Shown here: piece after piece, positions 10,706 to 19,736 of the stretch
Numbering within the stretch: position 1 is the first letter of the stretch
How the letters are laid out: each line of letters starts with the position of its first letter
Source of the DNA: Basidiobolus ranarum
Lineage: Eukaryota; Basidiobolomycota; Basidiobolomycetes; Basidiobolales
Length of the DNA stretch: 21,365 nucleotides
Assembly: GCA_040143965.1 (NCBI GenBank)
Contig: JASJQH010000207.1
Span: 1-21,365 of the forward strand
Direction of reading: 5' to 3'
Notes under the pieces: model-generated
The model's database searches: none
What the model saw: the letters and a program-made list of their open reading frames with translations, nothing else
Told to the model about the DNA's origin: nothing
Made by a program: the position numbers and the translations under genes

Positions 10706-13605
10706 TTAGTGTCGTCTTTTTGACGTAGAGCGACGGTGATTATCGTCATCATCTCTTGCATCATAAGTGCGTTTTCTGTTCGATTTACTATAGTCAGTTA
10801 AAATTATGCAGACAGGAACTCGTGCAAACTAATTACCTGTCTCGTGAACCACGGTCATCGTGTCTATCACGATCATTATCTCTGCTGTCCCTTCCACTGT
10901 CTCGACCACTCTCTTTGCTGCGATTATCTTCGCGCTTAGACCACCGTTCCTGAAAATTGTGTGATTTCAAGTTAATCTTTGTTTATAAACGTATGTAAAA
11001 TATAATTTACCTTTGGATCCTTTTCACGGCTTGATTTATCACGATGACGATCGGTGCGATCCCGGTCTCTATTTCGCTCTCTATCATCTTTGAAATGCTT
11101 CTCGTGTCTCTCATCATCGCCTTGATCAGTCATTCTATCGGAAGACTGAGAACTGCTGGTGATAGGATAATTAAGATCAGGTACAACATAAATACCAATG
11201 AGTAATTATAACACGAACCGTTTTCGGCCATCCGAACCAGAAGGGTCGAGGGGTTCGAATCCTCCGGGGCGACCAGGAGGTGGTGCATTACGCTCTTTCA
11301 TCGGACCTGGGGGCCCAATATGGGGACCGCCAGGTCCTCTCATAACACCACCCATTTTGTTGTTCATGTTGTTGCCCATATTACCCATATTGCCCATGTT
11401 ACCATTGTTGCCAATATCTCCATCTCGCACTAGAAAAATCAATATATATAGTTACACCACTGAGATCATTATAACATAAGAACGACATTAAAAGACTAAC
11501 AATGATGCTCTTCATTAGGATTCGATAATTTATCATCTTTAGGTGACATGTTTCCTCGTCCCCTTCCTCGTAGAGTTCCTCGAATCATGGGCTGATTACT
11601 ACGGATTAAACCACGACCTCGGCCACCGCGAAAGCCAGGATCGTAGACCAATGGTCCTGGGGGACCCATATCTGGTCCTCCCATGAAAAATGGAGGAGCC
11701 ATTGCACCAGGCGGAACCATATCCTTTAATATTACAAAAACAAAAAATATCAGACATGGTGATTATGGTAAGAGAGGGAGTATTGATATATTACCGGAGG
11801 GAACATCCCCATGGGCATCGGTGGAGGCACTGGAAAGTCACCAGGAAAGCGCTCTGGATTCATAAAATCTGGCCTCATACGACCAGGCATATCGCTTTAA
11901 AATGGTTAATACCAGCTATGAAAAGGAAGCAATGGAATTATGTACACACTTTTCACCCATATTTTCACGATCACTCGACACTACTTGAATAGCAGATGAT
12001 TCTTCTTGATCGCCTGGTCTGCGCACTATTGTATCGAGTGACATTAGATTGATACTCTAAATTTAATCTAGAAATAAGGTATTTACTCATTCTCTGTCCT
12101 GGTGGAGGTTGGAATCTAAATGGTCCAGGTCCATGGGGTGGCATATCAAACATGGGACCGCCGAAAGGTGGCATGTCTGGCGGCATGTCACCCATCATGT
12201 CAGGCTTTGACTCATAAACCTTTGAACACAATATGAAATCAGACTTTGATTAGGTAATAATGGATATTAGAAGCTGCACTACATACGTTAATCCGTTTAC
12301 GTAAAAATTGATCTTCTCTCATTTGTTTTTGCTTTGAGCAATAGAGCCTCCAAGTATATTCGTTGAAACCATAGTTGAAGTAATCAGTAAGATCGGCACC
12401 TTGAATTCAAGTGATGAATACTTTATATCGACCCGATTTGCTTAGCTGTTAATTAATGTATACCTGGTTTTCTCCAAGGTTTATCTTCAAATGAATCAAG
12501 ATCTACTTCGTATATACTTTGTCCCTCGATTTCACCGACCGCGTTAAGGTCAATTCCTCCTGGACGGTTCGCTGCCGTAGCCTGTTGCGTTCCATCTGAA
12601 CCATCAACGTAAATACATGGAATTAAAAATAGAAAATAATAGTACAAATAGATTACCTTGGTTGTTGCCTGAAGCGTTGGCATTTTTTTGATACTGATTT
12701 GGTTTGATATTGACTAGGGAGTTACGTCTTTGTAAAGTAATTCACGTAAGTACACTTTTATAGAACAAAGTATTTACTTAGAAAGAAGTAAAAATATCAC
12801 GTACCTTCCTTCACCATCTTGATTTTCATCGTCAGGCATTTCTGTCACAAATTCAATATCCTAATGTGGCGTTAGAGGTATTTTTTCATATGATGCCAAG
12901 CCAGTATAAATGTTACTAACTGAATCACTGTCTTCATTATCATCCTCATCTGCGTCATCATCGTCATCTTCGTTGTCTTCTTTTTTAACTTCCTCTTGGT
13001 TGTCTTCTTCAGCATCATCACCGTAGTCAACGGCATCATCTACGACGCTATTGTCTATGTCAATCTTGGGTTGTTGTTCGCTTTCTTGTAACGTATTTAC
13101 ACTTTATACACGTAAATCAACGTTGATTATACGTCAGAATATAGGAGTATTAAAAAGATACGAAATATCAGAGTTAAAAGAGGGAAATAGTTGAGTATAA
13201 GGAATAATTTCCAACCTTGATTCTTCGTCTTTGCCGCCATAAAGATCATAATAATCGTCTTCTATTTGTAAATATTTGAAAAAAAATGAATGAGTTTATT
13301 TACTTGCTTTGATAAGGGACTTCAAAGTACACAATAAGAAGAATAGATTGAAAAGAAATAAATATAAACCAAATAACACAAAAGAATACTACAAACCGTT
13401 GTTCTCATTTTGTGCAGAGCCTGTTCAAAATCAACAGTTAGAATAAGTGAAATAAGCAATATTGTTATGTATTCGTTCCAAAGTATAGAAGTTTTCTTAT
13501 TGAAGGTCGCACTTTACCAGGAATTGCACCGTTGGCAGAATCACCGTACAAGAAATCGTCGAGATCGTCTTCCTCCATGTATTTTCCAGACGCGCTGTTC
13601 GACAT
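10706..13605 (-). CDS. FIP1: mRNA 3'-end processing factor Fip1 (cleavage/polyadenylation complex)
   Basis: Sixteen exons starting at 13605, 13420, 13261, ~13101, 12860, 12727, 12595, 12399, 12219, 12013, 11894, 11723, 11429, 11155, 10949 and 10787, with the stop at 10708..10706. The product is about 593 residues. The first ~130 residues are very acidic. The diagnostic Fip1 motif sits at about residues 173-230: [26 protein letters not shown], then [23 protein letters not shown] Pro/Met/Gly-rich central part follows ([18 protein letters not shown]), then RGGRGRG repeats, an NMG repeat block near 11360-11410, and a basic Arg/Asp-Ser-rich C-terminus ending STSKRRH. Fip1 ties poly(A) polymerase to CPSF/CPF; the Arg-rich tail resembles metazoan FIP1L1, which binds U-rich RNA, more than short yeast Fip1. 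Exon 2 is a 24-nt micro-exon, and six of 15 introns end in AAG. The exon 4 start could instead be 13080. Confidence 0.9.
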
Positions 13606-14357
13606 AGGTATCAAAAAAGAATCTAAGGCCAAATGGCATTACTAAATCTATAAATGTTATGGTGAAAATGAAAATCATCTTCAATATGTGATTGATTGGA
13701 TGGGCCATTCAATCTGAATTACCTGAATAACTCCGAAAAAAATGAACTACATGTCATGGGCTATTTAAAGCATTGATGAATGATTAATACGGTGAGAGCA
13801 TCTGGATACCACTTTGGGTTAGCTCGTTTGTACTTTAAGCGGTGTTTCTGCTAAACACTTCGTTTTTGTTGTGATTTTATTGACTAGCCAACATGGCTTT
13901 TTATATAGTTACTATTATATTTCCAGTATATATCCTTTGAAATGTGCTGAAGGGAGATTATTTATGAGATTATATGGCTTCACTTAAGGCCTTCAGATAC
14001 AGGCTAAATTGGAGTTTAGTATGAAAAAGAGAAAGAAAACAAACCAATCTCTCAAACAATTTACAGATTTTGCGTGGGAATACATATGGGATGATAGAAG
14101 TATCCGAAAAAGAGATTTCTGACTAGGTTGAACTTCTGTTCTATGAAGTATTAAATTCCAACATGAACATACAGATGGAGCTATTAACTTTAAAATGGGT
14201 GTGAAGAGAGAGCACTAACATGAAAGCAGAAACAAAGCAAATTGAATGGAGAAGCAACACACACCGCTTCTCAAAAACCATTTGTCGGTGAGTTAATTAA
14301 TGAGTTTGTCTGGAATGATTCAAAGTTCATTAGCATATATAGAGATGAAGAGAGCTT
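13606..14357. other. FIP1 upstream region and PP2A-B 3' region
   Basis: Spacer of about 750 nt between two minus-strand genes. An inverted CCAAT box lies 90 nt upstream of FIP1. The right end, near 14293-14357, may hold a last small exon of the PP2A-B gene (see that entry). Nothing else is recognised. Confidence 0.5.
13695..13699 (-). promoter_or_regulatory. CCAAT box upstream of FIP1
   Basis: ATTGG on the plus strand, so CCAAT in FIP1 orientation, about 90 nt before its start codon. Similar spacing is seen for the cyclophilin gene. A five-base motif, so modest weight. Confidence 0.35.
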
Positions 14358-16217
14358 CTAATCACTTACGAAAAGATTATTGGTCGCAGCAACCGCAATG
14401 GTGTTTTCTCTTGGATGCCACGAGGTGTGGAGGATTTTCTTGTTGAAGTCCATCATATCTGGGTTGATCTCCTTCCTACCATTCTTACTAGAGCGGCCAA
14501 AGGACAACTTATTCTTGGTGGATCCGATTCGCTTGGCTTTGAAGGCGCTCTTATCTGCTTGCAAAGTGGTTTCGTTTTTGTTGTTCACGTCAAAGATGTG
14601 GAAGTAGTTGCTGTAAGAGCCGGTGAGAACGGAGCTGTTGTAGAAGTTAGAATTAAGGCAATATATAGCTTCTAACACATGATGTTGCATAGAAAGGCTT
14701 AAAAGGATACTTTCCATCTCCGCTAATATTGCATTCGAATTTGTCGAAAATGCAATCGTTTTCATAAAGATCGCATAGTTTGCTGCGAAGATAGTCATGG
14801 ACATTGATGGTCTCCACGGGTTTGTTGTCCATATTGATATCCCATATCTTTAGGGTAAGGTAGTCACGAGACAATATATACCGACCGTCGGTACTAAACT
14901 TGACATCTGAAATAGAGGATATGATTTCAGAGAAAAACGATCTACTGCTTGGATCTTCCTCTTCCTCGAATACTAGGCAAAGCAATAATGAGTAAATAGC
15001 GTCGACTTTCACATGCTTACCAAACACTTACTCTTGGCATAACGATCACACAGAGCAGCCTCTCGCATATCGCATAGCTTTATGGAGCCCTTGCTGCTAC
15101 TATACATGAACATATTGCAATGAGAGGGGTGGAATTCGGAGGCAGTGATGACTTCGGTCAATTCCTCCATGTTGGCTGGCTTGATATCAACAATATCTTG
15201 GAACGAGAGTTAAGGTATTATTTTTTGTTAATAAACTGCGCTCTCAATGAAATGCGTTTGGTAAGAAAAAGGATACTGAAGCTTTGATCACTGATATCTA
15301 AATTCCATAGATTAATTCTGAGATCATCTCCCGAAAGATAGGTTTCACCGTCCGAGTTGATGGAAATAGAATTGATGTGATATGCGTGTGCATTAGAGTA
15401 GATCTTTCGGGGAACTGCAGCAACGATGGTGTCGTGGTGGGTAAGCTTGGGAAGTTTGAGCGAACTGGTGTTCAGAACGGGACGACTCAAGCCATCAGTT
15501 AAATTTCTCTCAGAAACCACTTTAAGGGATTTCTCAAAGACTTTCCACAATTTGATTGTCTTATCTATATCATGCGAACCAAGTATTATTGCAGCGTTCA
15601 GGACTCTCTTTTATCAAGAAAATATGAAGCTAACTGTACCATTTGTAGACAACAAGAAATGAGCAGAGTTTTGGCGCTTACACCATCTGATTTTATTGAT
15701 CCTTTCTTCGATTTCCAAACTTTTTAAGTAGTCAAACTCAGGCTCGTGTGATTGAAACTCGGTGTGGAACTTATATTCACATCCTTTTTTCTATATTAAG
15801 GTAGACACAAACGTTGAGATATGCATATGGCTGAATGAATAAATAAAAATGAGCTTACGCCATCATTTCTTTCGAATAGCACAACTCTTCCTCCCCTATC
15901 GCCAGTAGCAAGATAATCACCAGTATGATCGAACTCCACGGTGGAAATAATGTCAACTACATAGAAGCAAACAACATGATTACTACAGAAAAATAACTTG
16001 TGCTAGAATCCCTATTGATGACGAAAATAAGAAAAACTCTGGTGGAGTTATTACTTGGAATATAACCACACAGACAAGGTGAGGAATCTCTAAACTAGAT
16101 TGCCAAAGGCTAGGGTTGAAATCAGGAGAACGCTAAGTTACCTTCAGAAATATCTTCAACTTCACCTTTGTCACCAAAGCACTGGGCAAATTTCCATCCA
16201 CTGTCAACGTCGTTCAT
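14358..16217 (-). CDS. CDC55: Protein phosphatase 2A regulatory subunit B (PR55/Cdc55)
   Basis: Seven exons: 16217..16142, 15956..15859, 15790..15640, 15564..15277, 15196..15032, 14972..14711 and 14634 to the stop, about 438 residues (human PPP2R2A 447). Both PR55 family signatures are present: [19 protein letters not shown] near residue 75 and [30 protein letters not shown] near 170. WD-repeat blades are clear ([94 protein letters not shown]). The seven-bladed propeller directs the PP2A catalytic dimer to substrates in mitosis and morphogenesis. The extreme C-terminus is ambiguous: reading on gives LFVSD and a stop at 14358. Splicing at GTAAGT (14369) or GTGATT (14365) onto an acceptor ending at 14310 gives other tails; the second ends NKLIN, like DKVN in human. 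Confidence 0.95.
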
Positions 16218-17131
16218 ATTTGTTAAATGGCGTACAGTGACTCAACAAGAAGGTTAGATAAATGTAATAAGGATAGCTTTGAGTGAGCGTTCCTAGTCTT
16301 GATTGTTTTAGGAATTAGTTGGAATCGTATTTGGTCTAGTGGGAGGTAAAAATTTACTGGGCATTAAAGGTAATTATCGATGCAAATCCAAATCTCCATC
16401 AATTTCAGATAACAAATGATGATGATATATCCATTGTCGGGGTTGATTCGGGGTTGATCTGGCCTAGAGACCAAGTTTGCTAAACTGGGCAGAAGCCCCT
16501 TCTCAGGTTAATTAAAAAGTAAATTTGTATTCATAAGCTACATCATTCATATGACAGATCGATTGAAATATCTTGTTTATAAGCATACGTATTACTATCA
16601 CTACAACCAAAGCGGAAATCAAATATATTATGCAAACCATACAGTAGTGCTGAAGGTGATTCAAATCTACGTAATTTAATAAGTCCAATAAGGTGTAGCC
16701 GCATATTGTGCTCTGTGGTGCTGTGTTACTATTTAGGACCATGATGCTAGGTGTTTTTGGAGGCCGGGTTGCGAAATTTGAAGTTCTTTTGGTATGCCAA
16801 ATACAGTTATCTATGTTACTCTTTCGACATCGCTCGGATGTTCGATGCAAACGATAAGAACATCTCAAATGACGAAGTAATTGAATGGCCTTGGAATATC
16901 AGCTTATTTACGTTTTAATGAGTTGAAATGTTAAGAATGTTTCTAGTATAAATGAAAGGATGAAATCAGAGAATTCGCTTCGACAGAGATCCTTCAATTA
17001 TGAAGGCTCAATCAGGCAAGAATCAAAGATACACGTGATAATGCTGACGGTAAACTTCCGTTAAATTGAAGAAAAGTAATAGCTCAATATATTGAAAGAA
17101 TAATGAATACTGAAGAGTTAGCTTGGCGCAT
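16218..17131. other. Spacer between PP2A-B 5' end and bL19m 3' end
   Basis: About 910 nt. The left part should carry the PP2A-B promoter. A minus-strand open frame at 16512-16868 (118 codons, opening only from TTG; first ATG gives about 76 residues with one hydrophobic segment) faces a plus-strand frame at about 16753-16917 that has an EF-hand-like stretch. Neither is a supportable gene; both are discussed as findings or rejections. Confidence 0.45.
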
Positions 17132-17862
17132 TTAGTTTCCAACGCGATCTGTATTCTTTTTCCTGAGGCCCTTAAGTTTGAAAGCCTTGCCAGGTTGGTC
17201 TCTAAGGTAATATAACTTGGCTCTTCTAAATCCTTCACCTTTCTTCAATACTTGAATGGATTTCACAAGTGGTGAGTAAATAGAAAATCTCTGCTCCACT
17301 CCAACCTTCAATATAATGTTACGTAAGGTAACAGAGGTATCAATTCCCTTACGACGAATGGCAATCAAAACACCCATGAAAGAAGACACTGCATCTTTGG
17401 ATTTGGCGTTGTATGTCTCTACTAAAAGTACAGATCCAGGACGGACACGATCTCTTCCGTTAGCACGAAACATACGAGCGCGTCCATCTAAATCAGCACG
17501 TTGAACACCTTCACGTTTAATGACTTCCATGATGTTATTACCCTTTAAGGAAGGAGCAACAAACTGTTTCTCAGGAACAATCACATGTTCAGGAGCCTCA
17601 TACTTAGCGAGACCTATTGAGTGCAAATAAAAAATTGTTAAAATACATGAAAAATGAATTTAAATTAACATTCAGTTTCTAGATAGAGACACACTAAATG
17701 GCTCATTATTTAGGAAACTCGCCATTGAAACCTATATCTATCACACAAGATATAAAGTAAAAATTACTCACCGAAAGTAGGCTTGCAGCTACTGAAACTA
17801 CGAGCAGAGACTGACTGGAATGACTTCTGTAATGAAGCTCTCAAGTTGTTGGCTAGAAACAT
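17132..17862 (-). CDS. MRPL19: Mitochondrial large-subunit ribosomal protein bL19m
   Basis: Two exons, 17862..17772 and 17613..17132, joined in phase 1, giving 190 residues. The N-terminus MFLANNLRASLQKSFQSVSARSFSSCK is rich in Arg, Ser and hydrophobics with no acids, a typical mitochondrial presequence, probably cut near RSFSS. The L19 fold follows: VRPGSVLLVETYNAKSKD, FMGVLIAIRRKGIDTSVTLRN, GVEQRFSIYSPLVKSIQVLKKG and RRAKLYYLRDQPGKAFKLK. These match bacterial L19 (F.GVVIAIRNRGL..AFTVRK, GVER.F..HSP.V.SI.V, KAKLYYLRE..GKAA.IKE). It lies at the subunit interface of the large subunit. The ~45 residues between presequence and L19 core are lineage-typical linker. The intron is 158 nt, longer than most here. 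Confidence 0.95.
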
Positions 17863-18275
17863 GTCTGACTATTGTGTAATAGAGCAACAAAGCAGACCTC
17901 CAACAAGACAATTACTTTGCAATCGTAAAAGAGCAAAAATTTCCTTTGCTTTACACCCTGCCATTCAGATCAAAAATTAGAATTTCTTCTCGGAAATCTC
18001 TCATGATTAAAAAATATTGATATTTACCAAATGAATTTAGGCTACCTCTGATATTTTATGAGCCATTAATTGTCAGAATCAATTTTTTGATCTCATTCTG
18101 TGAGTATTAAGATAGCATGGGGTTTTCTCTCAGCATTACAAGATGGCTTACCAAGAACTCAATTCTAATCCAATCAGCATCTAGTAGTGAATTCTATGCA
18201 GATAAAAATTCGACGCCTAATGCAGGTCTCTCAAAAACTTGACGTCTTCGACCTGTGAAGTTATAACCAGCTAAA
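17863..18275. other. Divergent promoter region of bL19m and cyclophilin genes
   Basis: About 410 nt between two genes read outwards. One CCAAT box faces the cyclophilin gene; no clear TATA box for either gene. An open frame antisense to bL19m exon 1 extends to 17980 but has no recognisable content. Confidence 0.5.
18170..18174 (+). promoter_or_regulatory. CCAAT box upstream of the cyclophilin gene
   Basis: CCAAT in gene orientation about 105 nt before the cyclophilin start codon, in the sequence TAATCCAATCAGC, close to the CCAATCA form bound by NF-Y/HAP complexes. Confidence 0.4.
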
Positions 18276-19320
18276 ATGAACCCTAAAGTATTCATGGATG
18301 TCGCCATTGCAGGTAAGCCTGCCGGTCGTATGATATTCAAGCTATTTTCCGATACTGTCCCCAAGACCGCCGAAAATTTCAGAGCCTTATGGTATTCGTT
18401 GATGTAAATAATGGATACTTGTCCTTTTATTAATTTACTTGGATATTTAGCACTGGTGAAAAGGGAAAGGGTGTTTCTGGTGTCCCCCTTCACTTCAAGA
18501 ACAGTGTTTTGTAAGTTTCTGTGACTAGAATTAATATGGATATCTGCGTGCGATTCTAAAGTTCATACTTTTTTGGTATAGCCATCGTGTCATTCCTGGC
18601 TTTATGGCCCAGGGTGGTGGTAAGTAACACACACATTTGTTATTGATAATTTTTTCTAATCAAGTATTATTAATTTACAAGATTTCACTCGCGGTGATGG
18701 ACGCGGTGGTGAATCCATCTATGGCAATAAATTTGCTGAGTAAGTAAAAATATATCTTCATATAGGATGAATATATACGCTAAACGTATTTTTGATTATT
18801 AGTGAGAACTTCACACTCAAGCACACTGGCAGAGTTAGTACATAATTGTCCACATCCTGTTGTCTATTTTGTGCTCTTGCTTATAGTTTTCATTACCAAC
18901 TAGGGTATTTTAAGTATGGCCAATGCCGGTAAAGTAAGTATCATAGTTCATTTGTCAGGAATTTTATAACCACACATTCTAATAAGATACTACTCCTTTT
19001 AGAATACCAACGGTAGTCAGTTCTTCATCTGTTTCCAAGAGACCCCTTGGCTCAACAACAACCACGTTGGTAAGTGTCTTTTCTGTTAGCATTTTCATGC
19101 AATATAAGTCTTAATGTTTGTGATGTTAGTTTTTGGTCAATTAAGTGAAGGTGACGATATCTTGACCAAGATTGAAGCTGAAGGTTCCGGCACTGGCGCC
19201 GTTAAGGTACTTCTCTAATAATCATTTTTGTGAACTTAGAATATATAACCAATATATCCAAAATTGTATTCATTCTAGAATAAGATCGAAGTCACTGATT
19301 GCGGTGAGCTCAAGGAATAA
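18276..19320 (+). CDS. Cyclophilin A-type peptidyl-prolyl cis-trans isomerase, divergent-loop class
   Basis: Nine exons: 18276-18391, 18451-18510, 18582-18619, 18682-18739, 18803-18833, 18904-18933, 19003-19069, 19130-19206 and 19279-19320, giving 172 residues, a single cyclophilin domain without signal peptide. Catalytic and cyclosporin-pocket motifs are present: [16 protein letters not shown] (catalytic Arg), [17 protein letters not shown], the pocket Trp in [12 protein letters not shown], and a C-terminal VTDCGELKE. It isomerises Xaa-Pro bonds in protein folding, presumably in the cytosol. Between TGEKG and FHR it has a seven-residue-type insertion ([14 protein letters not shown]), which defines divergent-loop cyclophilins such as plant CYP and Cyp40. 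Cys39 and Cys167 fall where the loop class has its redox cysteine pair. Several exons are tiny (30, 31 and 38 nt). Confidence 0.95.
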
Positions 19321-19359
19321 TTTTGCAAAATTAATTGCACTTGTGACTTCATATATTTC

Positions 19360-19365
19360 AATAAA
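19360..19365 (+). terminator. Poly(A) signal AATAAA of the cyclophilin gene
   Basis: AATAAA 40 nt after the stop codon, in T-rich surroundings. Confidence 0.55.
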
Positions 19366-19538
19366 TGTTATAAAATTATGACCTGAACATACTTTTTCTA
19401 AAGAACCCTAAATTTTGTGTGATTTTATGCTCAAACCTAAAGTTAGTAAAACTCTATTCATCAAAATCCCATTTGGTAGTAGTAGTAGCCTTAGTATGAA
19501 GGCCCCACAAGGGGGCTTGAACGGTGGGGACGATATGA

Positions 19539-19644
19539 CCAATCAAGGTAGATTTGATTTGCAAAATGGCCTGGTGAGATCAAGAGGGAGTTGATGGCCA
19601 GCAGATGGGGAATTGGTGTATTTGGTCCAGTATCTCTATAAAAA
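19539..19644 (+). promoter_or_regulatory. ATP1 promoter: CCAAT box and TATA box
   Basis: CCAAT at 19539-19543 and TATAAAAA at 19637-19644, about 195 and 95 nt before the ATG, followed by a pyrimidine-rich leader. CCAAT boxes bound by the HAP complex are a known control of nuclear respiratory genes in fungi, which fits this gene. The boxes are seen; their use is inferred. Confidence 0.5.
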
Positions 19645-19736
19645 TTTCTACCCCATATTATAGTTACAAATCGACGCTTTAACCTTATCCCGTCGGTTTA
19701 ATTCTCTAGTTTTCACTTTCCCTCGGTTAGGTAAAA

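Larger units (their letters stand above)
19321..19736. other. Cyclophilin 3' region and ATP synthase alpha promoter
   Basis: 416-nt head-to-tail spacer. The left part holds the cyclophilin poly(A) signal; the right part has a CCAAT box and a TATA box serving the ATP synthase gene. A GC-richer patch (CCCCACAAGGGGGC, 19503-19516) lies between them. No other gene is seen. Confidence 0.55.

Noticed and set aside
11232-11258. tRNA T-arm look-alike GGGGTTCGAATCCTCC
   Set aside because: It lies inside a well-supported FIP1 exon on the opposite strand, and there is no matching acceptor stem, D-arm or anticodon arm at the right distance.
11198-11992. Plus-strand open frames over FIP1 (Pro/Gly-rich and others)
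   Set aside because: Antisense of the Gly/Pro/Met-rich FIP1 exons; the minus-strand frame carries the conserved domain order.
9098-13632. Exact 15-nt match AGAATCTAAGGCCAA at 9098-9112 and 13618-13632
   Set aside because: A single pair of this length is close to chance expectation for a 21 kb window, and the contexts (a LUFS intron and FIP1 upstream) share nothing else.
16227-16431. Possible small plus-strand gene starting ATGGCGTACAGT with a second exon reading ELVGIVFGLVGGKNLL
   Set aside because: The only good donor leaves a phase that makes a stop immediately in the second exon, so no continuous product is supported.
16411-16507. Possible C/D-box snoRNA (TGATGATGA followed by a hairpin-like CAGAAGCCCC)
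   Set aside because: No D box CTGA at a suitable distance and no terminal stem could be found.
16512-16868. Minus-strand open frame of 118 codons with a hydrophobic segment (IIYLISALVVVIVI)
   Set aside because: It opens only from a TTG; the first ATG leaves about 76 residues of AT-driven hydrophobic sequence without family resemblance or clear promoter. Kept only as part of the spacer description.
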